Assembly: GCA_030044035.1 (NCBI GenBank)
Contig: JASHWN010000100.1
Location: forward strand, 1 to 17,951
Direction: 5' to 3'
DNA from: Xanthobacteraceae bacterium
GTDB taxonomy: Bacteria > Pseudomonadota > Alphaproteobacteria > Rhizobiales > Xanthobacteraceae
Length of the DNA stretch: 17,951 nucleotides
The translations under genes and the position numbers were made by a program. Shown piece by piece: positions 1-6,678 of the stretch. The first letter of the stretch is position 1. Each line of letters starts with the position of its first letter. Under the pieces are notes generated by a model, which saw only the letters and a program-made list of their open reading frames with translations, was not told where the DNA came from and ran no database searches.

Positions 1-620
1 CCATCAATCGGTCCGTCACCGGTTGACGCCCCTGATGAGCGAGCGGCGCCGGCTTTTATTCCTCGGCGCGCCTTTGTCAAGCACAATCGCGCACGAGCGA
101 TTAAGCATTGATTCTACGGCGCTTTTCAGTTCGGCAGCGTGGGCTCACAAACGCTGCGGCGCGCCGTTTTGGCGATTCAAACGAATCTTTCAGCAGAAAC
201 AATCGCTTGGCTACATTTTGAATCGGTCTGGAGGCCCGAAATTGCGCGGCAAGTAGAGTGGGCGCGAAGACACCGAGCGCTGTGCCCATCAACGAAGCTG
301 AAGTTGCGGCCGCGCAACGTTCAGCCAAAAAATGCGCGAGGCGTTTGACCCGAGGCCTCGTTTTCCTTGACCGTCCCTGGCCCGAGAGTCAGCGTCGCCT
401 GACAAGCCGCGTGCGTGGCATTGTGGGGGCACGCTAGAATAGATTTTTGGGGCGCCGCCGCGGCGAATTTTGCCGCGCTTGACAACCTCCAACAAGACCT
501 CGCGACGCGTACGCCGCGAGCGAGCGCAGGATCCGGCACGGTGCGGCGAGGCCGCATCGAACGGGTTTCGCTTTCGCCAACCACTCGGCGTCCAGACCAT
601 ACATCCAAGGAGAAGCGGCC
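1..620. other. gene-poor left end
   Basis: No reading frame here has a convincing start, ribosome-binding site or recognisable protein signature. The short open frames on both strands overlap one another and look like chance frames in GC-rich DNA. A possible leftward promoter lies at 53-80. There is a weak, degenerate GTGGGC...GCCCAT inverted pair around 259-289 that faintly recalls the repeat at 1077-1174, and a small GC stem (gcggc-gag-gccgc) around 543-555. A decayed gene cannot be excluded. Confidence 0.5.
53..80 (-). promoter_or_regulatory. possible sigma70-type promoter reading leftward
   Basis: On the minus strand there is a perfect TTGACA (complement of 75-80), a 16-base spacer, and TAAAAG (complement of 53-58), which matches 4 of 6 bases of the -10 consensus. 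It would drive a gene lying outside the left edge. This is a motif match only; no such gene is visible inside the window. Confidence 0.3.
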
Positions 621-1049
621 ATGACAACCTATACTGATGTCCCTCCGACCACGGTCGGACCGGCCATAGGCCAACCGATTCCGGCTGCGGGTGCGCCCGC
701 TGCGGGAGTAAAAACGAGCTACTCCAGCGATTGTGTCGGCGGCTTCGTGGAACTGACCGAGACGACGTGGATAACGTATAATTCGCCGGCAGGGTCACGG
801 CCCATGTCGAAGGGACCTGCCCAAGAGCTCGTCTGCGTAGTCACGATTCAAGTGAAGCATACCATAAAGACTGACGAAAAATGCCCAAGAGCCGGACAAA
901 AGCCAGGCACCCCGCCTTATGATGCGGCCGACTCCAAAACCGAATTTGGCTACGGTCTAAAGGCCATCAAAGAAGCTGAGCTAAAGAAGCAGCAGCAAGA
1001 ACAAGAGAAAGAGCAACAGAAAGAGAAAGTCGAACCCAAGGATAAATAA
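621..1049 (+). CDS. hypothetical protein with charged Gln/Lys/Glu-rich tail
   Basis: I do not recognise this 142-residue protein. The ATG start is supported by a strong ribosome-binding site (AAGGAG, about 608-613). The first 30 residues are rich in Pro, Ala and Gly. A central part (about 35-95) holds three cysteines (Cys38, Cys72, Cys88) and alternating hydrophobic residues that suggest a small beta-rich domain. From about residue 112 to the end the chain is almost entirely Lys, Glu and Gln, predicted as a charged helix or coiled coil. There is no signal peptide or membrane segment. The downstream neighbour is a repeat mosaic, so it appears monocistronic. The coding call rests on the ribosome-binding site and the unbroken frame; no function is proposed. 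Confidence 0.65.
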   Translation: MTTYTDVPPTTVGPAIGQPIPAAGAPAAGVKTSYSSDCVGGFVELTETTWITYNSPAGSRPMSKGPAQELVCVVTIQVKHTIKTDEKCPRAGQKPGTPPYDAADSKTEFGYGLKAIKEAELKKQQQEQEKEQQKEKVEPKDK

Positions 1050-1076
1050 AGCAAACAGGATGGAGCAGCAAGCGTG

Positions 1077-1174
1077 GGGTGGGCAAAGGCGCGGCGCGCG
1101 GCGTCACCGCGTGGGCAAAATCGAAGGCGCGCCGTGCCCACGCCGCACCGTGTTGCGGACGATTTTGCCCACCC
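1077..1174. repeat. intergenic palindromic repeat, GTGGGCAAA type
   Basis: This is a nested inverted repeat. GGGTGGGCAAA (1077-1087) and an internal GTGGGCAAAATCG (1111-1123) both have exact complements overlapping at the right end (CGATTTTGCCCAC at 1160-1172; TTTGCCCACCC at 1164-1174). GCGTGGGCA (1109-1117) also pairs with TGCCCACGC (1135-1143). Two alternative folds are therefore possible, as if one element had inserted in or duplicated beside another. From memory, elements of the form GTGGGCAAA...TGCCCAC are scattered between genes in Bradyrhizobium; this was not checked by search. Confidence 0.7.
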
Positions 1175-1191
1175 TCCTGCTTGCGGCAACG

Positions 1192-1230
1192 GCGGTAGCC
1201 CGCACCAGCGTAGCGATAGGCGGGATCGGA
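1192..1230. repeat. intergenic repeat, TAGCCCGC...GCGGGAT type
   Basis: The stretch begins GGTAGCCCGCACCAGCG and ends GGCGGGATCGG, with CCCGC and GCGGG as short inverted ends around a TAGCGATAG core. It resembles a second repeat class that I recall from Bradyrhizobium intergenic DNA. The pairing is short, so the call leans on family resemblance. Confidence 0.45.
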
Positions 1231-1353
1231 TTGCCGGGCAGCTGCCGCATATCGGTACGCGCCGCGCGCAGCGTCAACCAATGTATAGCTCACCGACACG
1301 TCCTCGCGCGCCAAGCCGAAAGGCAGAGCGATCCCGAGCTGATACAAGCGCAA
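1231..1353 (-). pseudogene. possible C-terminal gene remnant between repeats
   Basis: Read on the minus strand from 1353, an open frame starts MRLYQLGIALPFGLAREDVS and looks more protein-like than the repeat-derived sequence that follows it (the frame then runs into the 1192-1230 element). It has no ribosome-binding site and no family I can name. It could be the tail of a protein gene cut by repeat insertion, or chance. Confidence is low. Confidence 0.2.
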
Positions 1354-1363
1354 TTAATGTTGA

Positions 1364-1467
1364 CCGTCATCCTGAGGTGGCCGCGAAGCGGCCCTCGAAG
1401 GATACGGCCGAGGACTCACGGGCCGTCGCCCTTCGAGGCTCGCTTCGCTCGCACCTCAGGGTGACGG
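1364..1467. repeat. intergenic palindromic repeat, CGTCATCCTGAGG type
   Basis: CCGTCATCCTGAGGTG (1364-1379) pairs with CACCTCAGGGTGACGG (1452-1467) at 15 of 16 positions, the odd one being a G-U type pair. An inner CCTCGAAGG (near 1393-1401) pairs with CCTTCGAGG (near 1430-1438). This is the outline of a long hairpin. I recognise the CGTCATCCTGAGG...CCTCAGGGTGACG pattern as a common palindromic repeat of alphaproteobacteria such as Bradyrhizobium. Whether it is a mobile miniature element or a structural RNA signal is not visible here. Confidence 0.75.
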
Positions 1468-1495
1468 ATATGAGTCAGCAATAAGAGCCGTTGAT

Positions 1496-1618
1496 ATGAG
1501 ACACGCTTTTCTCGAAAACGAGCGCGGCTGGCTGAAGCTGGCGGAGAGCTACGCGCTGCTTGAACGTGTCGGCCGCTTTACCGACTGGTTGCCGCCCGAT
1601 CCATCATCGACACATTGA
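1496..1618 (+). pseudogene. fragment of a rhizobial small hypothetical protein family
   Basis: An ATG at 1496 opens a 40-residue frame containing FLENERGWLKLAESYALLER. As I recall it, this is close to the conserved part of a widespread small rhizobial family (a 'FLD.E..WL.LA.SYE..ER' pattern followed by 'FTD'). Family members are usually longer, with 20-40 residues before this motif. Here the frame stays open upstream, but the codons lead straight into the palindromic repeat ending at 1467, so the original N-terminal part seems to have been replaced. No good ribosome-binding site precedes the ATG. It is either a truncated relic or a very short surviving gene. Confidence 0.45.
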
Positions 1619-1662
1619 TGACATGACGCGCTCGAAGCCGGGTTTCCAAGTTCGTAAAACAA

Positions 1663-2079
1663 CTAAGCGGCCAATCCCCCACCCCTCTTCGCCGAGCGCA
1701 GAGCTGCCAGCAGCTCGCCTTCGCTGAAAGGCTTATGCAAGACGGCAACCGCTCTGTCGGCTACGGGCGAGGTGTTGGCGTAGCCCGTTATCACGACGAT
1801 GGGAATGCCCAGCGCGCGCATCTCGTCGATCAGCCCATAAGACAGTTCGCCGGTTCGCAAATTGATGTCCACCAAGGCCACGTCGGGAACGCCTTGCGAC
1901 CACAGGCGCCTGGCGTCGTTTGCCGTAGCCACCGGTCCGAGAACCTCAGCGCCATAAGCCTCGAGCAGCATTTTCAATCCCGTGCTGACGTCCCAAGAAT
2001 CTTCGACGACCAGCACGCGGGCACCCCGGAACTCCGCTGGTTCAGGCTCGAGGGAATTGCCCGTATTCGACGCGCCCAT
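1663..2079 (-). CDS. single-domain response regulator (receiver protein)
   Basis: This 138-residue protein is a CheY-like receiver with no output domain. The acidic pair is Glu26-Asp27 (in VLVVEDSWD), the phospho-acceptor is Asp71 (in VALVDINLR), the switch threonine is Thr98 (VVITGYA) and the conserved lysine is Lys116 followed by Pro117 (LHKPF). The N-terminal 17 residues are an extra, probably disordered leader. It is divergent from the HWE sensor kinase at 2412 across a shared regulatory gap, so it is most likely that kinase's phosphorylation partner; this is inference from position. Stand-alone receivers next to HWE kinases are common in rhizobia and act through protein partners or as phosphate sinks. 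The ribosome-binding site is weak (GAAG just before ATG), so the exact start is less certain. Confidence 0.9.
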   Translation of the reverse strand: MGASNTGNSLEPEPAEFRGARVLVVEDSWDVSTGLKMLLEAYGAEVLGPVATANDARRLWSQGVPDVALVDINLRTGELSYGLIDEMRALGIPIVVITGYANTSPVADRAVAVLHKPFSEGELLAALRSAKRGGGLAA

Positions 2080-2411
2080 CTTCGATATGCGATGAAGTCT
2101 GTTTGACTAACCTCACAATGTTTCGTCGCAGAGTGAGCGGGCAAGAGTTAATGGTGGGCCGTCGCCACATTATCGTCGCGAATGGTTACTTCCGGCAATC
2201 AAAGCCTTCGGCGCCCGTCCGAGAAAACCCGCTCGCAGGGGCGGTCAAACAACGTGTTGACGTTGGTGCCGGCTAAGTTTCGAGCTAAACGGGTAAATGA
2301 GGAACTGGCCTATATACGATGATATTAGCGGAAGATGCGATCGTACAAGAGGATGCGAGCGCATAATGACAATATCCATGGCTCTTGCTCGGAGCGGGAA
2401 AGGCCATTCAT
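2080..2411. promoter_or_regulatory. divergent intergenic region between receiver and kinase genes
   Basis: About 330 bases separate the two divergent signalling genes and should hold both promoters. On the plus strand a TTGACG lies at 2257-2262, but no good -10 sits at the usual spacing. An AT-rich stretch, TATATACGATGATATT (2311-2326), stands out in this GC-rich DNA. GATGCGATCG and GATGCGAGCG form an imperfect direct repeat (about 2335-2362). No gene is seen in the gap. Confidence 0.4.
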
Positions 2412-4715
2412 GTGGTGATGCTGCACGGTCTCTGGGACCAGGTCCACAGTCGGCCTGCAAAGAAGCTCGGTTCGACGCGGCGCTTGATCGCGTCGGTGGC
2501 GCTCGCTGTCATCGTCGGTATCGCTTATTTTTTGTCGGCCCGTCTCAGCCTTCTTCTGCTGACCAATCCCGACGGCGTGGCGGTTTTTTGGCCTGCTGCC
2601 GGCGTCGCTTCCGGTATCCTGATCGCGCTCGGGCCAAGTGCGCGTTGGCCGGTGGCGGCCGGCACCATGGTTGCAACCGTTTGCGCAAACCTGCTGGGCG
2701 ACCGGAATTTCGCGCTGGCCGCCGACTCGGCGCTTTGCAATGCCGGCGAGGCACTCCTCGTAGCATGGTTGATCGAGCATAATTTCGGATCGAATTTTAC
2801 CCTCGACAACCTGCATCGCGTATTCGGACTAATCGTGGCCGGAGCGGTGAGCGCAGCGCTGTCCGGAATCCCCGGCACGGCGGGATTCATTTGGTTCCAC
2901 AACTCGGCGGCGCCCGCTTTAACAATCTGGCGACATTGGTTTGCGTCTGACGCACTCGGCGTGGTGGCGATTGCCCCAGTGTTGATTGGTTTCGCGGCGG
3001 CAATCCGTAGCCCGCCGTCGACGCGAGAGGTCGTTGAAGCCGTCGCGGCAATTGCAGCGGTCGTCGTTACGGGCTGGCTTGCTGTTTTCAGGCTGCGGCA
3101 ACCTTGGGCGGTGATCGTTCCCGGCGCGCTGCTTTATCCAATACAGTTGGCGCTTGCAGCGCGTTGCCAGCCTTTCTTCGGCGCACTGACCGCATTCATT
3201 GTTACGCTGGCGGTGGTTTGCGCGACTACCTTCGGCCTGGGGCAATTTTTCCCGCCCGATCTTCCGATGGAAGATCGGATTCTAGCGGCTCAAGCCAGCA
3301 TTTTGGTGACGTCATTGTCGGTGTTCGTCCTTTCGGCGTTATTCGCCGAACGGCGCCAGCGCGAAACCGCCATCACCGAGAGCGAAAGCCGGATGCGTGC
3401 AATCCTCAACACCGTGTTGGATGGCATCATAACTATCGACGAGCAGTGGACGATTGAGAACCTTAATCCGGCGGCAGGGCGTATCTTCGGGTACAATCCG
3501 GAAGAATTGAAAGGCCGTAATCTTAGAATGCTGATGGCCGAACCGTTTCGCACTGAGCACGATCGTTACTTGAGTAATTATCTGAAAACAGGTCAGGCCG
3601 GGATCATTGGGAAAGGACGTGAGGTAACGGGAGAGCGCAAGGATTGTTCGGTCTTTCCGATGGAGCTTGCAATCAGTGAAACGAATGTGCCCGGGCGGAC
3701 GATGTTCACCGGCGTTGTACGCGACATCACCGAGCGCAAGCGGGCCGAACGCGCACTGCGCGCCAGCGAAGCGGAACTGCAAGCTCTCCTCAATCAAACA
3801 CCATTCATCTTCGTGCGCTGCAGCCGCGACCTGCGGTATCGCTTCATCAGCGAAGCCTATGCGCGTTGGCTCGACCTGCCGCGCGAGAAGGTTCGGGGCG
3901 CGTCGATCGTGGAAACGATTGGCAGCAAGGCCTTTAACACGTTGCGGCCTTACATCGAGCTGGTGCTCCAAGGCCGCGCGGTCGACTTTGAATGCGAAAT
4001 GGAGTTTCGCGGGGTCGGCAGGCGTTTTCTGCACATCGCTTATCGGCCGGAATTGGACGCTGCGGGAAATGTCGAAGGCTGGATTGCGTCGCTCCTCGAC
4101 GTCACCGAGCGCAAGCGGGCCGAAGACCATCAGGCAAAATTGGTCGCGGAGCTTGACCACAGGGTCAAGAACATCCTGGCTCAAGTTGCGGCGGTCGCCA
4201 CGTCGACACGCCGCGGCAGCCGCTCGATTGACGAGTTCCTTGGATCGCTCGACGGACGTATCCGATCCATGGCCATCGCCCATACCTTGCTGAGCGAAAC
4301 CGGTTGGCGCAGCGTCGGACTTAACGTGCTCGCCGGCAAGCTCCTTGCGCCCTACTGCACCGGTACGAACGTAACGATCAGCGGCACCGACGTCGTGCTC
4401 GACGCGGCCGAAATTCAAGCCGTGGCGAGGGTGCTGCACGAACTTGCTACGAACGCGGCGAAATATGGCGCGCTGTCGATCCCGGGCGGCCAGGTATCGC
4501 TCAATTGGGGGCTAAGGCCGAACGGAGCCGCGACAAACCTGGACCTGGTCTGGCGCGAGCTTGACGGTCCGCCGGTGGGTTCCGAGCACCCATCCAGCTA
4601 CGGCACTACTCTCATACGCAATCTCATACCTCACGAACTCGGCGGCGCGGTCGATCTGGTGTTTGCAAAAGACGGCGTGAATTGTCGAATTGAGATTCCC
4701 GTCAGGCAGACGTGA
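2412..4715 (+). CDS. MASE1-PAS-PAS sensor histidine kinase, HWE family
   Basis: The protein is a membrane sensor kinase of about 767 residues. Residues about 20-313 form a MASE1 domain of some eight hydrophobic segments (NPDGVAVFWPAAG is typical). PAS1 (about 324-445) resembles the FixL haem PAS: His383 (EHDRYLSNY) aligns with the FixL haem ligand and Arg403 (GKGREVTG) with its oxygen-sensing arginine, while the FixL His214 position is Gly. PAS2 is at about 450-570; both end in a DITERKRAE/DVTERKRAE linker. The kinase core has the phospho-acceptor His583 (ELDHRVKN), the N-box Asn681 (HELATNAAKYG) and the HWE signature Trp714-Arg-Glu716. The start is uncertain: GTG 2412 has GGGAAAGG 8 bases upstream; ATG 2418 and TTG 2385 are alternatives. 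The receiver gene at 1663-2079 is the probable partner. Confidence 0.93.
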   Translation: MVMLHGLWDQVHSRPAKKLGSTRRLIASVALAVIVGIAYFLSARLSLLLLTNPDGVAVFWPAAGVASGILIALGPSARWPVAAGTMVATVCANLLGDRNFALAADSALCNAGEALLVAWLIEHNFGSNFTLDNLHRVFGLIVAGAVSAALSGIPGTAGFIWFHNSAAPALTIWRHWFASDALGVVAIAPVLIGFAAAIRSPPSTREVVEAVAAIAAVVVTGWLAVFRLRQPWAVIVPGALLYPIQLALAARCQPFFGALTAFIVTLAVVCATTFGLGQFFPPDLPMEDRILAAQASILVTSLSVFVLSALFAERRQRETAITESESRMRAILNTVLDGIITIDEQWTIENLNPAAGRIFGYNPEELKGRNLRMLMAEPFRTEHDRYLSNYLKTGQAGIIGKGREVTGERKDCSVFPMELAISETNVPGRTMFTGVVRDITERKRAERALRASEAELQALLNQTPFIFVRCSRDLRYRFISEAYARWLDLPREKVRGASIVETIGSKAFNTLRPYIELVLQGRAVDFECEMEFRGVGRRFLHIAYRPELDAAGNVEGWIASLLDVTERKRAEDHQAKLVAELDHRVKNILAQVAAVATSTRRGSRSIDEFLGSLDGRIRSMAIAHTLLSETGWRSVGLNVLAGKLLAPYCTGTNVTISGTDVVLDAAEIQAVARVLHELATNAAKYGALSIPGGQVSLNWGLRPNGAATNLDLVWRELDGPPVGSEHPSSYGTTLIRNLIPHELGGAVDLVFAKDGVNCRIEIPVRQT

Positions 4716-4807
4716 CATCGTGACGGACCAGCGCGGCGACCGCTTCCGGCGACCGGGAACGGCAAGCGATCTTCGACCGAAATCCTGCGCGGCCGCAGCA
4801 AAGCAGT

Positions 4808-5014
4808 TCAAGACCGGCGTTTATTGCCCAATTCACCGGCCATTCTTACCAGGTCGGGCAAACTCTTGGCATTCAGCTTGGTCATCAGCTTGTGCCGATG
4901 AACTTTCACCGTGACCTCGCTCAAACCGACCTGGGCTGCTATCTGCTTGTTCAACAGGCCGGCCGTTATCAACGGCAAAATCTGACCCAGGGAACGGGGC
5001 TCGGGCTCAGCCAA
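4808..5014 (-). pseudogene. LuxR/FixJ-type DNA-binding domain fragment
   Basis: The frame encodes a near-complete LuxR-type helix-turn-helix: LITAGLLNKQIAAQVGLSE, then VTVKVHRHKLMTKLNAKSLP and DLVRMAGEL, ending at a stop codon. In FixJ-like response regulators this is the C-terminal output domain, after a receiver of about 120 residues. No receiver is present upstream, the usual LT.RE lead-in is missing, and the only start available is a TTG at the very edge of the homology. It overlaps a kinase fossil on the other strand at 4988-5035. I read it as the surviving tail of a broken response regulator gene. A free-standing GerE-like small regulator is possible but less likely, given the poor start. 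Confidence 0.7.
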
Positions 5015-5035
5015 GTCTACGGTTTCGTCAAGCAG
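4988..5035 (+). pseudogene. fossil of a histidine kinase ATP-binding G2 box
   Basis: Sixteen codons on the plus strand read QGTGLGLSQVYGFVKQ, which matches the canonical G2-box segment of rhizobial hybrid histidine kinases (…GTGLGLSQVYGFVKQSGG…). The similarity starts abruptly at 4988 and stops at 5035, with unrelated codons on both sides, so only this piece survives. It lies head-on against the LuxR fragment on the opposite strand. Both pieces probably come from one former two-component locus that collapsed by deletion and rearrangement. The match is from memory of the motif, not a search. Confidence 0.6.
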
Positions 5036-5062
5036 CGCTCAACCCGAGCTACACGATCTTGC

Positions 5063-6526
5063 TCAACGGCTTGCTACCCCTGCCGATCGCGCGGCGGCGG
5101 CGGACGCCAGCTTGCCCAATTTCGCAACGCCCTTTTCGATACGCTCATTCCATGCGTGGCCGCAGCTCAGCCGCAGACAATGACCGTAGCGGCCGCTGAC
5201 CGAGAACGCATCGCCCGGCACAAAGCAGATGCCGTTCTTGAGCGCCTCGTCAAACAGCGCCGCGGTCCGCACCGACTTCGGCAGTTCGACCCAGAGCACG
5301 AAGCTGCCGGCCGGGCGGCTCACTTTGGTGCCCGCGGGGAACGACCGCTCGACGGCGCGACTCATCTGGCCGATGGTATTTTCGAAAGCGCGCCTGATCC
5401 GGCGCAGATGATTGTCGTAACCGCCGGAGGCCAGGAAGTCGGCAAACGCGGCCTGCAGCAAGGCCGGGCCGGACAGCGTGAACACCAGCTTTCGTTCGAG
5501 CACGCTTTGCATTTGCGCCGCCGTCTTGGTCACCATCCAGCCGATGCGGTAGCCGGGCGCCACGGTCTTGGAGAACGAGCTGCAATAGATGATGTTGTTG
5601 GCGGACCGGTCGAGCGCCATGAACGGCAGCGGCCGTTGCGCGCCGAAGTAGATGTCGCCGTTGATGTCGTCTTCGATCAGCGTGACGCGGTGTTTTGCCA
5701 ACAGCGCCAGCACCTTCAGCTTGTTGTCGTTGGGCATGGTGCAGCCCAGCGGGTTGTTGAAGCAGGACGAAAACAGGCAGGTCTTGATGCCTTTGCGCTC
5801 AAGCACGCTCTTCAGCGCCGCCAGATCGATTCCGTCAGCGGCGTGGGTCGGCAGTTCCAGCGCCTTGAGACCGAGGGCTTCGAGCGAGTGCAGCAACCCG
5901 AAATAGGTCGGCGATTCGATGGCAACGGTATCGCCGGGCCGCGTCACGACGCTCAGCGCCAGCGCGATGGCCTCCAGGCAACCCGACGTAATGATAATGT
6001 CTTCGGGCGAAACGACCGTGCCCCAGCGCACGGCGCGGCGCGCGATCTCCTGACGCAGCCGCAGCTCGCCTTTTGGCTCGCTGTATGTGTTGTAAGTGAT
6101 CCCCTTGGTGCGTGCCGCTCGCGCCAGAAATCGATCGAGCCGCGCCGCCGCCAACAATTCGGCACTCGGGATCGCGCCGCCCAGCGGCACCAACCGCGGG
6201 TCCACCGAGTATTGCATCAGCTTCAACAGCGTCGCCGCGATGACGACCGGCGCGGCCTTGCCGGGCGGATTGGAAATCGCCGGTGTTTCGAGACGCAGCG
6301 CCGCGCGGGCGGCGACGTAATGCCCCGACTGCGGTCGCGCTTCCAGAACACCGCGGTCCTCAAGCAGGCGATAGGCCTGCAGCGCAGTCGACAGGCTGAC
6401 GCGCTGCTGTTTGCTGATCTCGCGCAGCGACGGCGCTCGTGATCCGGGAGGCAGCGTTCCGGAATCCACCAGCCCGGTGATCAAATTCGCCACTTCCTCG
6501 TAGCGGAAATGAGGATGTGTCGGCAC
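5063..6526 (-). CDS. MocR-type GntR regulator with aminotransferase domain
   Basis: The protein has 487 residues, as usual for the MocR/PdxR class. Residues 1-75 are a GntR winged helix-turn-helix (LPPGSRAPSLREISKQQRVS then LSTALQAYRLLEDRGVL). From about 105 to the end it has the fold of type I PLP aminotransferases, with the conserved NPLG (CFNNPLGCTMP) and the PLP-binding lysine at residue 320 in SSFSKTVAPGYRIGW. Such proteins bind PLP, sometimes with an amino compound, and act as transcription factors rather than enzymes. The start is GTG, with GGAG about 10 bases upstream. It is divergent from the MFS transporter at 6679 with a palindromic site between them, so it probably controls that gene and itself. 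The ligand cannot be read from the sequence. Confidence 0.93.
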   Translation of the reverse strand: MPTHPHFRYEEVANLITGLVDSGTLPPGSRAPSLREISKQQRVSLSTALQAYRLLEDRGVLEARPQSGHYVAARAALRLETPAISNPPGKAAPVVIAATLLKLMQYSVDPRLVPLGGAIPSAELLAAARLDRFLARAARTKGITYNTYSEPKGELRLRQEIARRAVRWGTVVSPEDIIITSGCLEAIALALSVVTRPGDTVAIESPTYFGLLHSLEALGLKALELPTHAADGIDLAALKSVLERKGIKTCLFSSCFNNPLGCTMPNDNKLKVLALLAKHRVTLIEDDINGDIYFGAQRPLPFMALDRSANNIIYCSSFSKTVAPGYRIGWMVTKTAAQMQSVLERKLVFTLSGPALLQAAFADFLASGGYDNHLRRIRRAFENTIGQMSRAVERSFPAGTKVSRPAGSFVLWVELPKSVRTAALFDEALKNGICFVPGDAFSVSGRYGHCLRLSCGHAWNERIEKGVAKLGKLASAAAARSAGVASR

Positions 6527-6575
6527 GTTACGCCGGCTCCCGCTGTCGAGTCCTGACCCGTACAGATCGGCGCAG

Positions 6576-6620
6576 CATAACTGTTATGGATATAATTTCA
6601 ATCGTCTGTATCTGTTATGG
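6576..6620. promoter_or_regulatory. likely MocR operator (palindrome plus extra half-site)
   Basis: CATAAC-T-GTTATG at 6576-6588 is a perfect inverted repeat around a single base. A further GTTATG lies at 6614-6619, inside a direct repeat of CTGTTATGG (6581-6589 and 6612-6620) with a 31-base period, close to three helical turns. A TATAAT lies between them (6591-6596). Known MocR regulators such as GabR and PdxR bind repeated half-sites in their divergent promoter regions. The position, between the regulator start (6526) and transporter start (6679), fits an autoregulated operator; binding itself is inferred. Confidence 0.6.
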
Positions 6621-6678
6621 CTGGTGGTTTTTCTTATAAAGCGGATGCGGCCGTGGAGCAGGCCGGAAAGGCTCGGCA

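Noticed and set aside
3339..4439. 366-residue minus-strand frame
   Set aside because: It lies wholly antisense to the PAS and kinase domains of the sensor kinase.
4892..6442. 516-residue plus-strand open frame
   Set aside because: It runs antisense to the MocR gene, is Arg/Gln/His-rich as expected of a GC-rich shadow frame, and has no family signature apart from the short kinase fossil at 4988-5035.
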